NCBI GenBank assembly: GCA_963729215.1
Contig: CAVSND010000006.1
Span: forward strand, 186,001-250,000
DNA: 64,000 bases
Direction: 5' to 3'
DNA from: CAVQJU01 sp963729215
Lineage (GTDB): Bacteria; Acidobacteriota; Vicinamibacteria; Vicinamibacterales; CAVVIG01
Shown one piece after another: positions 44,713-54,218 of the stretch (positions are counted from its first letter, which is position 1; the number at the start of each line of letters is the position of its first letter). A program made the translations under genes and the position numbers. A model generated the notes under the pieces. The model saw nothing but the letters and a program-made list of their open reading frames with translations, ran no database searches and had not been told where the DNA came from.

Positions 44713-47178
44713 TCAATGTCCCCCCGCAACCGTCGATGCCTTGTCCGCTGCCGGTTGCGGCGCCCGGCGCATCCGGAATTGCTCGCTCCGCACAATGCCC
44801 TGCACGATCGTCGAGAACCTGTAGTCGCTGGCGGCCGACGCGGCGACGATGCGGCGGACCGTGGGCATGTCCCACGCTTCGAGCTTGCGTGCCGTCGCGT
44901 AGGTCATCAGGCCCTCGGTGAACGTCTGCACGAACTGCTGCGGACGCCGCAGCAGCGCGTTGCGCAGATCGTCGGGGCCGTTCACCGTCGTACCGTCGGG
45001 CAGTTTCCCGCTCGCGTCGATGTCCACGCCGGCAAAGCGATCCCGGTCGCGCCATTTACCGGTGGCGTCGAAATTCTCGAGGGCAAAGCCCAGCGGGTCC
45101 ATCACCGCGTGGCAGGACGCGCACGTCGGGTTCGCACGATGCTTCGCCATCATCTCGCGCATCGTCAGCGCTTTGGTCGTGCCGATGTTCTTCTCGTCGA
45201 GCGTCGGGACGTTCGGCGGCGGGTTCGCCGGCGGCACGCCCTGGATGTGTTCGAGGATGAACCGGCCGCGCAGCACCGGCGACGTGCGGTTCGGATACGC
45301 GGCCGCCATGAGCACCGCGCCCTTGCCGAGCAGGCCCCATCGCGCCGACTGCGCCAGCTCGACCCGGCGGAAGCGATCGCCTTTGACGTCGGTCAGACCG
45401 TAGTGCAGCGCGATGCGCTCGTTGAGATACGTGTGCCTGGCCCGCAGCAGATCGACGACGCTGCGGTCGTCGCGGAAAATGCTGTCGGCAAACAGCGTGA
45501 GCTCGGTCTTGAAATCCTCGCGTGGATCGGAACGGCCGGACGCGTACGGAAACACCGCGTTATCCGGCACGATCTCGTCGAGCCGCTTCATGTCGAGCCA
45601 CTGGGGCAGGAAGTTGCCGGCCAAAGTGATCGACCGCGAATCCGCGAGCATGCGGCGAACCTGCTTGTCGAGCGTCGCCGGCTCGCTCAACTTGTGGTCA
45701 ATCGCCGCCTGCAGCAGCTCGTCGTCCGGAATCGAGTTCCACAGGAAGAACGACAGGTTGGACGCGAGCTCGAGGTCGCTGATGGCGTAGGTGCTGCCGG
45801 GACGGACGTTGCCGGGTACGTGCTCGCCTCGATAGAGGAAGAACGGGCTCGCGAGCAGGCCGGTGATCGAGCTGCGAATGCCGTCCTCGAAGGCCCCGTG
45901 CTTCACCGCTTCGTCGTAATACTGCAGCAGTTCGTTGACGTCGTCCGCGCTGACCGGGCGCCGGTACGCGCGCTTCGCGAGCGTGGCGACGATCGTTTTG
46001 GCGCAGTCGCGGTCCTGCGCGCGACAGACGAAAATGCGATCGCGGCTGGGCGTCGCGCTGAGGCCCTTGACGTCGAACGGCCCCTGCAGCTGGAACGAGT
46101 TGATGCGATACAGGCGATCCTGTCCGCCGCCTGACGCGAACAACTGCTGCTGGTCGTCCGACTCCGCGTGCGTCCGCAGCCTGAACGTCACGCCGATCCG
46201 GTGCGGGCCGGCGGTCGCGGCGAACTTGATGTTCTTCAAGCGGGCGTTGACACGATCGAGCGCGCCGTTCTGCACCTGATCGTAGAGCTTCATGTCCTCT
46301 TCGCCGCCGATCGACGTCTGGTACACGATCTTGTTGTCGAGCGTGACGACGAGCGGGTTCGCGAACTCCATGCCGCTGCCCCAGATGTTGGTGACGATGT
46401 CCGCGATGGACACGCGGTACTCGCCGTCGGCGGGCAGATCGACTTTCGCGAGGATGCCGCCGCGCGTGCCGAGCGGCAATCCGGGCACGTGCGTCAGCTG
46501 CGTGCCGGCGGGCGCCTTGAACGTCCAGCCGCCGGGCCGCGCGTCGGCCTTGCCGAGCGCCTTGACGGCGACGGTGCGCGCGGCAATGACGTACTGCTCG
46601 ATGAACGAGGGCGACACCTGCAGCGCGGCGGCGATGTTGTCGTAGCCCTCGGCGACATCGTCGGTGGGCAGCACGTCGCTCGCGTCGAAGTCGACGGCGA
46701 GCAGGTCGCGCACCGCGTTCGTGTATTCCTTCCGGTTCAGGCGATGGAGGACGACCTGGTCTGTCAGGTGCGAGGGTCCCGCCGCGGCGGCGCGGTCGAG
46801 CGAGTCCTCGAGCCACGCCACCAGCGAATCGGCCGCGGCCCCGTCGGGCTGGCGCGCTCCGGGCGGCGGCATCACCCGGCCGCGGAGCTTCCGGACCGCT
46901 TTCTCGAAAACCTCGGCGCGCTGCCCGATCGTGTCGGCGGTGATGTTGTCGAAGCTCGCGCCGCCGGCTTTCGTACGGTCGTTGTGACAGGTGGCGCAGT
47001 ATTGTTTGACGGTGGCCAGCTGAGCCTGCGCGTCCGACGTCCTCGGAACCGGTGGAACCGACGTCGCCTGCGCGGACGCGACCACCACGGGGCCGGGGAC
47101 ACCGAAGTACCACACCAGGAGGCTCGCGATGGCCAGCGCGCCAATCAGAACCAGGGTTCGAGTCTTTTTTGGCTCCAT
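44713..47178 (-). CDS. DUF1592-family multidomain cytochrome c protein
   Basis: This intact 821-residue protein has an N-terminal membrane or signal helix (LVLIGALAIASLLVWYFGV). A heme c motif follows in QYCATCHNDRTKAGG (about residue 60). The domains then come in the usual order: DUF1587 (LHRLNRKEYTNAVRDLL, about 145), DUF1595, DUF1592 (ASPFFLYRGE and LASNLSFFLWNSIPDDELL), DUF1588 (RTSPVLRGRFILEHI, about 620, with a second motif CASCHAVMDPLGFALENFDA) and DUF1585. Such proteins are exported cytochromes of planctomycetes and acidobacteria with no defined substrate. Its start is 3 bp after the MBL gene stop, so they are co-transcribed. Confidence 0.92.
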   Translation of the reverse strand: MEPKKTRTLVLIGALAIASLLVWYFGVPGPVVVASAQATSVPPVPRTSDAQAQLATVKQYCATCHNDRTKAGGASFDNITADTIGQRAEVFEKAVRKLRGRVMPPPGARQPDGAAADSLVAWLEDSLDRAAAAGPSHLTDQVVLHRLNRKEYTNAVRDLLAVDFDASDVLPTDDVAEGYDNIAAALQVSPSFIEQYVIAARTVAVKALGKADARPGGWTFKAPAGTQLTHVPGLPLGTRGGILAKVDLPADGEYRVSIADIVTNIWGSGMEFANPLVVTLDNKIVYQTSIGGEEDMKLYDQVQNGALDRVNARLKNIKFAATAGPHRIGVTFRLRTHAESDDQQQLFASGGGQDRLYRINSFQLQGPFDVKGLSATPSRDRIFVCRAQDRDCAKTIVATLAKRAYRRPVSADDVNELLQYYDEAVKHGAFEDGIRSSITGLLASPFFLYRGEHVPGNVRPGSTYAISDLELASNLSFFLWNSIPDDELLQAAIDHKLSEPATLDKQVRRMLADSRSITLAGNFLPQWLDMKRLDEIVPDNAVFPYASGRSDPREDFKTELTLFADSIFRDDRSVVDLLRARHTYLNERIALHYGLTDVKGDRFRRVELAQSARWGLLGKGAVLMAAAYPNRTSPVLRGRFILEHIQGVPPANPPPNVPTLDEKNIGTTKALTMREMMAKHRANPTCASCHAVMDPLGFALENFDATGKWRDRDRFAGVDIDASGKLPDGTTVNGPDDLRNALLRRPQQFVQTFTEGLMTYATARKLEAWDMPTVRRIVAASAASDYRFSTIVQGIVRSEQFRMRRAPQPAADKASTVAGGH

Positions 47179-47181
47179 TAC

Positions 47182-48123
47182 TTATGCGTCCGGTGACAAG
47201 TATCCCCAGAGGCTCTCGAACGCGCGACGCACGAACTCGTCACCATTTCCCATCTGCGCATCGAATTCCTTCGTTGGCTGCGCGGCGACCGCTTCGCCCG
47301 GACTCCGCCCGCGATTCAGGAGCGTCGTCAGGCGCTCGTAGATCTTTCCGTACATGTCGTACTGCTGTTTGAGATCGGCGTAGGCGAGCACCGGCCCGCG
47401 TCCGGGCACGATGCGAGTTTCCTCGTTGGCGACCGCCCTCAGCCGTTGCAGGCCGCCGACGATCCCGCCGATCCATCCGCCGGTGGCCCAGTCCACGACG
47501 GGCCAGCCCTGCCCCGAGACCGCGTCGCCCACGGCGAGCACGTTCTGTCTGGGGAAGTACACATACATGTCGCCGTCGGTGTGGGCCGCGTCCGGGATGT
47601 ATCCGTAGCGGACGCCCGAGTCGAGAGCGCCGGCGGTGTAAAACGTCTTGTTTGGCTGCGCGATCTTCGGCAGGCGTTTGAAGCGGCGCCCGTTCCAGGA
47701 CCAGGTGACGTCGGTCGTGAGCCAGAGCCGCGTGTTCTCGTGCGCGATGATCGTTTTGCCGGCCGTGCCCAGCTGCTCGTTCAGACCGGTCTGCTCAGGG
47801 TGCCAGTGCGTGTTGAAAATCGTGTGAACCGCGCCGGCTCCGGGCAGGCTCCCAACGGCCTTCATCAGCGGGCCGGCACCCGCGGCGGATCCGCCGTCGA
47901 CGAGCAGGACGCCGCTTGCGCTGGCCTGCGCGACGACGTTCGCTTCTCCGGGAAGTGTGATGACGAACAGGTCGTCGGTCAGGCGTTGAATGCCCGCGGC
48001 GGAAGTAAGCGGCTGCGCGGGCGCCTGAGCAAGGCCTCGCAAGGGTGCGCCAAGTACAAGCCCGGCGGCGCCGCCCATGGCGACCTTCAGCATCTGTCTA
48101 CGCGTGGGACCGCTCTGATCCAC
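47182..48123 (-). CDS. Tat-exported MBL-fold protein with altered metal motif
   Basis: The 313-residue protein starts with a twin-arginine signal (PTRRQMLKVAMGGA). The MBL domain has VVAQASASGVLLVDGG, then NTHWHPEQTGLNE where most relatives have THWHPDHTGGNE, so the first two His remain but the Asp-His pair is Glu-Gln. HTDGDMYVYFP and VLAVGDAVSG follow, and VPGRGPV replaces the usual PGHG. At least two or three metal ligands are changed. It is first in the long minus-strand array. Activity is doubtful, or the site binds one metal only. Confidence 0.85.
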   Translation of the reverse strand: MDQSGPTRRQMLKVAMGGAAGLVLGAPLRGLAQAPAQPLTSAAGIQRLTDDLFVITLPGEANVVAQASASGVLLVDGGSAAGAGPLMKAVGSLPGAGAVHTIFNTHWHPEQTGLNEQLGTAGKTIIAHENTRLWLTTDVTWSWNGRRFKRLPKIAQPNKTFYTAGALDSGVRYGYIPDAAHTDGDMYVYFPRQNVLAVGDAVSGQGWPVVDWATGGWIGGIVGGLQRLRAVANEETRIVPGRGPVLAYADLKQQYDMYGKIYERLTTLLNRGRSPGEAVAAQPTKEFDAQMGNGDEFVRRAFESLWGYLSPDA

Positions 48124-48321
48124 CCCGCTCCTTCCGCTGTGGGTGCACGTCCACCCCCGGCCGGCGCCGGCTCGCGAGACGAGCCAACCCGCCTCAATTT
48201 TATCCAGTCCAGGCGCCCGATGTACCCATGATCCACTCTAAATAAGACGCCCCGAAAGGGCGCGGGCAGGCCGAAGCACAACCGCGCGCCCGGGGCATAA
48301 GGTCGGAGTATTGTTAGCGTT

Positions 48322-49140
48322 ATGAGCCTCAGACGGGCCTTCTGGCTGGGATGCGCGGCAGTTGTCGCACTGACTGCGGTCCCGCTCTCCGCGCACGACT
48401 TCTGGCTGGGCGCGTCGAATTGGTTCCCCGAACCCGGCACGCCGTTCGCCATCTCGGCCGGTGTCGGCGAAAAGTTTCCGACGCGCCTGGACTTCAAGAC
48501 ACCGACGAACTGGTTCGACGACTGGCGGATCATCGGGCCTTCCGGCGAAGTGCCGGTTTCGAAGAGGTTCGAACGCCGCGATCTGGCGATGGCGGCGGAT
48601 GTCACCCTGCCGGGAACGGGCGCGTTCCTGGCCGTCATGCGGGTCGCACCGCGCACGATCGACATGAAGGCGGACGAGTTCAACGACTACCTGAAAGAAG
48701 AAGGACTATCGGACGCGTACGCCGAGCGGCTGTCCCTGCGTGAAGGCGACCGCCCCGCACGGGAGCGCTATTCGCGGTACGCGAAGCTCGCGCTGCGCAA
48801 CGGAGAAGGCAGCGCGGCACACCTGACGCGCGCCGTCGGCGTAAAAGCCGAGCTCGTGCCGGCCGCCGATCCGACGACCCTGCGTTCCGGCGAACAGTTC
48901 ACGCTGCAGCTGCTCGTGAACGGCAGGCCGGTGCCGAACGCCGCCGTGTACGCGGCAGTCGAAGGCGGTGCGTTCCCACGACAGACCGACGCGAACGGCC
49001 GCGCGACCTTCACGATCGATCGCGAGGGCGAATGGCTCGTGAAAGCGGTCCACATGACACGGCTGCCCAAGACATTTCCGCCCGGACCGGACTGGGAGAG
49101 CTACTGGATCACGCTCGCGTTCCGGGTCGGACGAAGCTGA
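48322..49140 (+). CDS. DUF4198 exported protein
   Basis: A 272-residue protein with a signal peptide ending in VPLSA, directly followed by HDFWLGASNWFPEPG, the DUF4198 hallmark N-terminus with an exposed His. Two Ig-like beta domains follow, the second (about 185-272) with GEQFTLQLLVNGRPVPNAAV and DANGRATFTIDREGEWLV. DUF4198 proteins are periplasmic and often sit next to metal or TonB transport genes. No transporter is adjacent here. It has 198 bp of upstream spacer shared divergently with the MBL gene. Confidence 0.87.
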   Translation: MSLRRAFWLGCAAVVALTAVPLSAHDFWLGASNWFPEPGTPFAISAGVGEKFPTRLDFKTPTNWFDDWRIIGPSGEVPVSKRFERRDLAMAADVTLPGTGAFLAVMRVAPRTIDMKADEFNDYLKEEGLSDAYAERLSLREGDRPARERYSRYAKLALRNGEGSAAHLTRAVGVKAELVPAADPTTLRSGEQFTLQLLVNGRPVPNAAVYAAVEGGAFPRQTDANGRATFTIDREGEWLVKAVHMTRLPKTFPPGPDWESYWITLAFRVGRS

Positions 49141-49162
49141 CCCTTTGGCGAGAGGAGTCTCC

Positions 49163-50798
49163 ATGCGCGCCGTGCTGGTCCTGACGATCGTGTTCGCGCC
49201 GGGAGCTGCCTTCGCACAGAGTGCACGGCAGACGCCCGCCGCCTGCGGAGGCGCTGGCCTCGCTGTCGCTGCCGAACGCGACGGTCACGCTGGCGGAAGT
49301 GGTCAGCGCGGGCGGGTTCACGGTGCCCGCGAATCCGGCAGGAAGAGGCGGCGGAGGATCGTCCGCCCTGGCGGGCACGCTTGGTCCCGTTCCGGAGGTA
49401 CCCGGCCGAGTGACGGCGAACACCGCGGGCCTGGGCCTCGGCTACAACGGCGGCCGCGGCATCCCGCCCTTCACCGCGCTGCCGGCGTTCTGCCGCGTCG
49501 CCGCGACACTGAAGCCGTCGTCATCCTCCGACATTCGCATGGAAATGTGGATGCCACTCACAGGCTGGAACGGCCACTTCCGCGGTACGAGTCCCAACGG
49601 CCTCGGCGGCGTCATCAACTACAACGCCATGGGCGTCGGCTTGAGCGACGGATTCGCTGTCGCCAGCACCGACACGGGGCATCAGGGGGGCGACACAGCC
49701 TGGATGCAGAATCCGGAGAAAGTGACCGACTTCGCCGGCCGCGCGATGCACGAGACGACGGTCGTCGGGAAAGCCCTCACCGCCGCTTACTATCGCAGCG
49801 CCCCGAAATACTCATACATGATCGAGTGTGGCGGCGGCTCGGCCGCCGCGTTGCACGAAGTCCAGAAATACCCCGCCGATTACAACGGGGTCGTCGTCGG
49901 CGGCCACGCCGCGCACCTGACGCGCCAGATCTTTGGACAACTGTGGCTCTGGACCGCCGCCCATCCGAACGGCGTCGCTGTTTTGCCGGCGGCGAAACTG
50001 TCCGTCCTTCACGATGCCGTCCTCGCGAAGTGCGACATGCTGGACGGCGTCAGGGACGGGCTCCTCGAGAATCCGCTGCGATGCACGTTCGACCCGAAGG
50101 ACATCGAGTGCCCGTCCGGGGACGGGCCGGGCTGCCTGACGATGGCGCAGGTCGACGCCGCGCGGAAGATCTACGCCGGACCGACCAATCCGCGGACGCA
50201 CGAGAAAATCTGGTCGCCGCTCTATCCCGGCAGCGAGCTGGACTGGAGTTTTTTCACCGAGACGCCGGGCCCGATCGGCATCGCGACCAACACGCTGCGC
50301 GACGCGGTGCTGAAGGATCCGGCATGGGACTATCGGACCCGGCCGGTCGATTTCGATCGCGACGTCACCCTCGCCGATCGATCCGACATCGCGCGCGTCA
50401 ACGCGTCGAATCCGGACATCTCGGAGTACGTGCGCCGGGGCGGAAAGCTGATGCTGTCGGGCGGCTGGAACAATGCGCTCGTGCCGGCCGGGGCCGTCCT
50501 GGACTATTACAACCGCGTTGAATCCACGATCGGCCGCGAGAACACGCAGCGGGCGGTCCGGCTCTACATGGTGCCAGGGATGATCGAATGCAACGGCGGT
50601 CCGGGGACGGACACCTTCGACATGCTCGGTGTCATGCGACGCTGGGTCGAGCGTGGCCAGGCGCCGAAGGACGTGCGCGCGTCTCGCGTCGAGCGCGGGA
50701 CCGTGGTACGCACACGGCCGCTATGTCCCTATCCGCAAGTCGCAACATACACCGGCAGCGGGAGTACAGACGAAGCGGGAAACTTCGTCTGCAAATGA
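49163..50798 (+). CDS. Tannase/feruloyl esterase-family protein with degenerate catalytic motif, one frame change
   Basis: The ATG at 49163 follows GAGAGGAG and opens a signal peptide (LVLTIVFAPGAAFAQ). A frame change near 49230-49250 (a CCC run) leads to the main frame, LASLSLPNATVTLAE to the end at 50798. The fold is that of tannase/feruloyl esterase B: MWMPLTGWNGHFRGTSPNG, HEVQKYPADYNGVVVGGHA and LYMVPGM. The family's CS-D-HC motif is broken: the Ser region reads ECGGGSAAAL, the Asp region GWNNALVP (Asn), and the His region GMIECNGGPG (Glu). It may be a non-catalytic binding protein or use other residues. Confidence 0.82.
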
Positions 50799-50801
50799 AC
50801 A

Positions 50802-51206
50802 TCACTTCGGGATTCGCGTCGTCTCCGGCTTCCCTTTTTCGAGAATCCTGAACAGCAGGACTTTGGTGGGCGTCAGAATGTCGGACTCGGAGATCTCGCC
50901 GGGATTCTCCTGTGTCACGTCGCCGACGTGAAACGTCTGCGACGGTTGTCCCTCGACGAACCGCACCTGCGACCCCTCGAGCATCCACGCGAACGAGTAC
51001 GCCGGGTGCCAGTGCTTCGACTGATGCTGCGGGGCAATCTCCTCGATCGAGATCACGGCTTCCTTCCCGTCGCACCACGAGCCCAGATCGACGCGCTTGA
51101 GCTCGGTCACCTTTCCCTGCGCGCGCAGGCCAGGCACGACGCTCGCGCAGACCAGCCCCGCGACAAACGCCGTGACAACGACGACGGCCGTACGACCTCG
51201 TACCAT
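50802..51206 (-). CDS. Exported cupin-domain protein
   Basis: The ATG at 51206 gives 134 residues with an N-terminal hydrophobic signal or anchor (TAVVVVTAFVAGLVCASVV). The single cupin barrel has APQHQSKHWHPAYSFAWMLEGS, with the HxH...E metal motif, and QTFHVGDV for the second motif. Small exported cupins of this type bind a divalent metal; the substrate is unknown. It is convergent with the tannase-like gene, 3 bp apart. Confidence 0.85.
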   Translation of the reverse strand: MVRGRTAVVVVTAFVAGLVCASVVPGLRAQGKVTELKRVDLGSWCDGKEAVISIEEIAPQHQSKHWHPAYSFAWMLEGSQVRFVEGQPSQTFHVGDVTQENPGEISESDILTPTKVLLFRILEKGKPETTRIPK

Positions 51207-51215
51207 GGTGACTCT

Positions 51216-51290
51216 CCTCGCGGGGGACCCTGTGGACCCCGTGGACCTTGTGGACCTTGTGGACCTGGGGATCCTGTGTGGACCTACGCC
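51216..51290. repeat. Imperfect GTGGACCTT word array
   Basis: Six to seven near-copies of a 9-nt word (GTGGACCCC, GTGGACCTT, TGTGGACCT, GTGGACCTG and so on) lie between the cupin gene and the aldo-keto reductase stop. A single strand arm only; no complementary arm nearby. Confidence 0.65.
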
Positions 51291-52235
51291 TTTAATGCCG
51301 TCAGGCGCGAAATTTCGCCTGTCGACAACCGCAGCGAAACCGAAGGCAGCAGATCGACGAGCTGCTCCTTCGTCCTCGCGCTCGCGATAGGAGCGGCAAT
51401 CGTGGCATCGGCGAGCAGCCACGCGAGCGCCACGGCCGCAACCGTCGTCGTATGGGCGGCGGCGATCTCGTCGAGCGTCCCGAGCATGCCCTGACCAGCC
51501 TCGTCGAGATACTTGGCCACCCAGGGCGCACGCGGGCTGTCGACGGCCGTGCCACCGGCCCGGTACTTCCCCGTGAGAAAGCCGCTCGCGAGCGCGAAAT
51601 ACGGCACGCAGGCCAGATGCTCCCGCCGGCAGAGCTCGCGCAGGGCGCCCTCGTAATCCTGACGGTGCGCGAGGTTGTAGTGCGGCTGGACGCCGGAATA
51701 TGCCGCCAGCCCTTCCTGTCGCGAAATGGCCAGCGCCTCGGACAGGCGAGGCGCCGTATAGTTCGACGCCGCGATATACCGGACCTTCCCCTCCCGGACG
51801 AGCGCGTCGAACGCGCGCAGCGTTTCCTCGAGCGGCGTGTTCGGATCATCCGCGTGCGCGAAATACAAATCGATGTACTCGGTGCCGAGGCGCCGCAGCG
51901 ACGCCTCCGCGCCCGCGCGGATTGTCGCCGCCGACAGCCCCTGCATCGTCGAGAGGCGGCCCACTTTCGTCGCGACGATCATCGCGGCACGGTTGCGGCG
52001 CGCAGTTCATCCAGCGGCCGATGATCGTCTCCGACTCGCCGCCGGCGTGGCCGGGCACCCAGGAGGAGTAGGCGTCCGCGGTGTCGATGAAGTTGCCGCC
52101 CGCGGCCGCGTACGCATCGAGGACCTCGAAGGATTGCCGCTCGCCGGCCGTCCAGCCAAACACGTTCCCGCCAAGGCAGAGCGGAAACACGTGGAGATCG
52201 GTCGCACCAAAACGTCGCGTGGCCGCGTGAGACAC
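51284..52235 (-). CDS. Aldo-keto reductase, one frame change
   Basis: A GTG at 52235 starts the N-terminal frame: RRFGATDLHVFPLCLGGNVFG, then FIDTADAYSSWVPG with the catalytic Asp and Tyr. A frame change near 52000 leads to VATKVGRLS (catalytic Lys) and YIDLYFAHADDP (His), ending at 51284. It covers about 316 residues and all four catalytic residues are present. Members reduce aldehydes or ketones with NADPH. It lies 5 bp from the S9 peptidase stop on the same strand, so it is likely in an operon with it. Confidence 0.8.
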
Positions 52236-52240
52236 CAGCC

Positions 52241-54146
52241 TTACCTCGCTTCCTTGAGATAGCGATCGAGGAACCGGAGGACGGCGCTGTAGCCGGCGAT
52301 CTGGTTCGCCTTCTTCGTGAAACCGTGTCCTTCGTCTGGAAAGACAATGTATTCGGCGGGCGCGCCGTTCTTCTTGACGGCGGCCACCACTTCGTCCGAC
52401 TCGACCTTCAGCACGCGTGGATCGTTTGCGCCCTGCAGCACGAGCAGCGGCGTGTGAATGCGGTCCGCGTGCATGAGCGGTGAGACATCCTCGAGCATTT
52501 TCCGGTCCTTCACCGGGTCGCCCAACTCTGTATAGAGCGCCGTTTTCTGGGCTTCCCACCACGCCGGAATGCTCTCGAGCGTGCGGATCCAGTTCGCGAC
52601 GCCGAACAGATCGACGCCAACCTTGAATTCGTCGGGCTGGAACGCGAGGGCCGCGAGCACCATGTATCCGCCGTAGCTGCCGCCGATGATGCCAATGCGG
52701 TCGGTGTCGACATAATCGAGCGATTGCGAGGTACTTTTTCGCATCGACGCAGTCCCAGAGCGGCTCGCGGCCGTGTTTCTTGTCGTCAGCCGCGAAGAAC
52801 GTCTTGCCGTACCCGGAGCTTCCACGGTTGTTGATGCCGAGCACGGCGTAGCCGTGGTTGACCAGGTACTGAATCGTGGCGCTGTACGCAGGCACCGTCT
52901 GGCCACCAGGGCCGCCGTGGACCCAGACAAGCGCCGGCACCTTTCGCGCAGCCGAGGCCTGGTGCGGCTTCCAGATCACATTGGGAATGGTCATGCCGTC
53001 GCGCGCCTTGAAGCGAACCGTCTGCGCGTCCACGAGATCGTCCGGATCGATCTGCGCGCCGAGCGCGTGGGTCAGCTGCGTGAGCCGCTTGGTACCCAGA
53101 TCGAGGACGTAGAGATTGTTGGGAGAGCGGTCGCCACCGATTGACAACGCCACCTTCGTCTCGCTCGCGGCAAACTTCGCGAATCCGACACTGCCGTTTG
53201 GAACAGAAACGGGTGGCACCGCGACCCGTGTCGCCGTGTCCACGATCTCGACAACAGGACGGCCATCCTGGTTGGTGACGGTTGCGCGATACTTGCCGTT
53301 GCGCGAAAACGTCGCGGACGTCACGTCCCATGACGTCTGCTCGACTGCCTCTATTCGTCCATCGGCCAGCGCATAGCGCTGGAGCGCGGCAAATTCTCCG
53401 GCGGCGTCGGTGACGAAATAGAGATGCTTCGAGCCCGGCTCGAACGCCGCGGGCGTGTAATTCGCGGCACCGGAGTGCTTCGAAATGTGCCTGGTCTCTT
53501 TCGTGGACGCGTTCCACACGTAGATGTCGCTGTCGTTCGTCGTGTTGACCTTGACGAGCGACACCCACTGCGCGTCGTCCGACACGCTGTCCGGGTAGTA
53601 TCCATCCTTGTTCTCGAAGAACAGCGCGCGGGCGTAGGTCTTCGCGTCGTAGCGGTAGAGATCGAAGAATTTCGGATCGCGCTCGTTCGAGCTGACGTAA
53701 AACGCCGAGCCGTCGCGCGTCCACGACACGAACCCCGCCTTCAGCCTGGCGCCTGCCGTCAGGTCCCGTTCGCGGCCATCAGCGGTGACGACGTAGAGGT
53801 GGTCCAGCTCGTTGCCGCCCTGATCGCGGGTGATCAGGATGCGGTCGTCGTGCGGAAAAAAGGACACCGCGTACGTCGAATCCTTCGTCGACCTCGTCAC
53901 GGGCGTCCAGGGACCGCCGGCCACGGGAATCGTGTAGGCGTTCCAGATCCCGGTCTTGTTCGACGAGAAAAGGACGCGCGATTCGTCGGCCGAAAACGAC
54001 GCGCCTGAGACAGACGTCGTGCTCAGGAACTGCTCCATCGTGTACTGCTTGAACGGCCGCCGGGATGTCTCTCCGGCAGTCTTCGGGGCAGCTGCCTGAC
54101 TGAACGCGATGGCCGTCCAGAGAACGGCGTGTCCGAACAGCTTCAT
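52241..54146 (-). CDS. S9 family (prolyl oligopeptidase-type) peptidase, one frame change
   Basis: The ATG at 54146 gives a signal peptide (ALLWTAIAFSQAA-like) followed by a seven-bladed propeller with repeated strands such as TPVTRSTKDSTYAVSFFPHD. The catalytic alpha/beta domain follows ALVWVHGGPGGQ and GINNRGSSGYGKTFF. A frame change near 52735 joins DAKKYLA to SLDYVDTDRIGIIGG. Ser is in GGSYGGYM, Asp in GANDPRVL and His in DEGHGF. The total is about 635 residues. Exported S9 enzymes degrade peptides. It is followed by the aldo-keto reductase gene. Confidence 0.85.
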
Positions 54147-54218
54147 AAGGGATGCTCCTTACATACGCGGACGTGGGCAGTATAGGCGAAGCGATTCACT
54201 TGCTATAGTCGTGGTGAG

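Noticed and set aside
44716..46134. 472-codon plus-strand frame
   Set aside because: Antisense to the DUF1592 cytochrome with no signal peptide or known motif.
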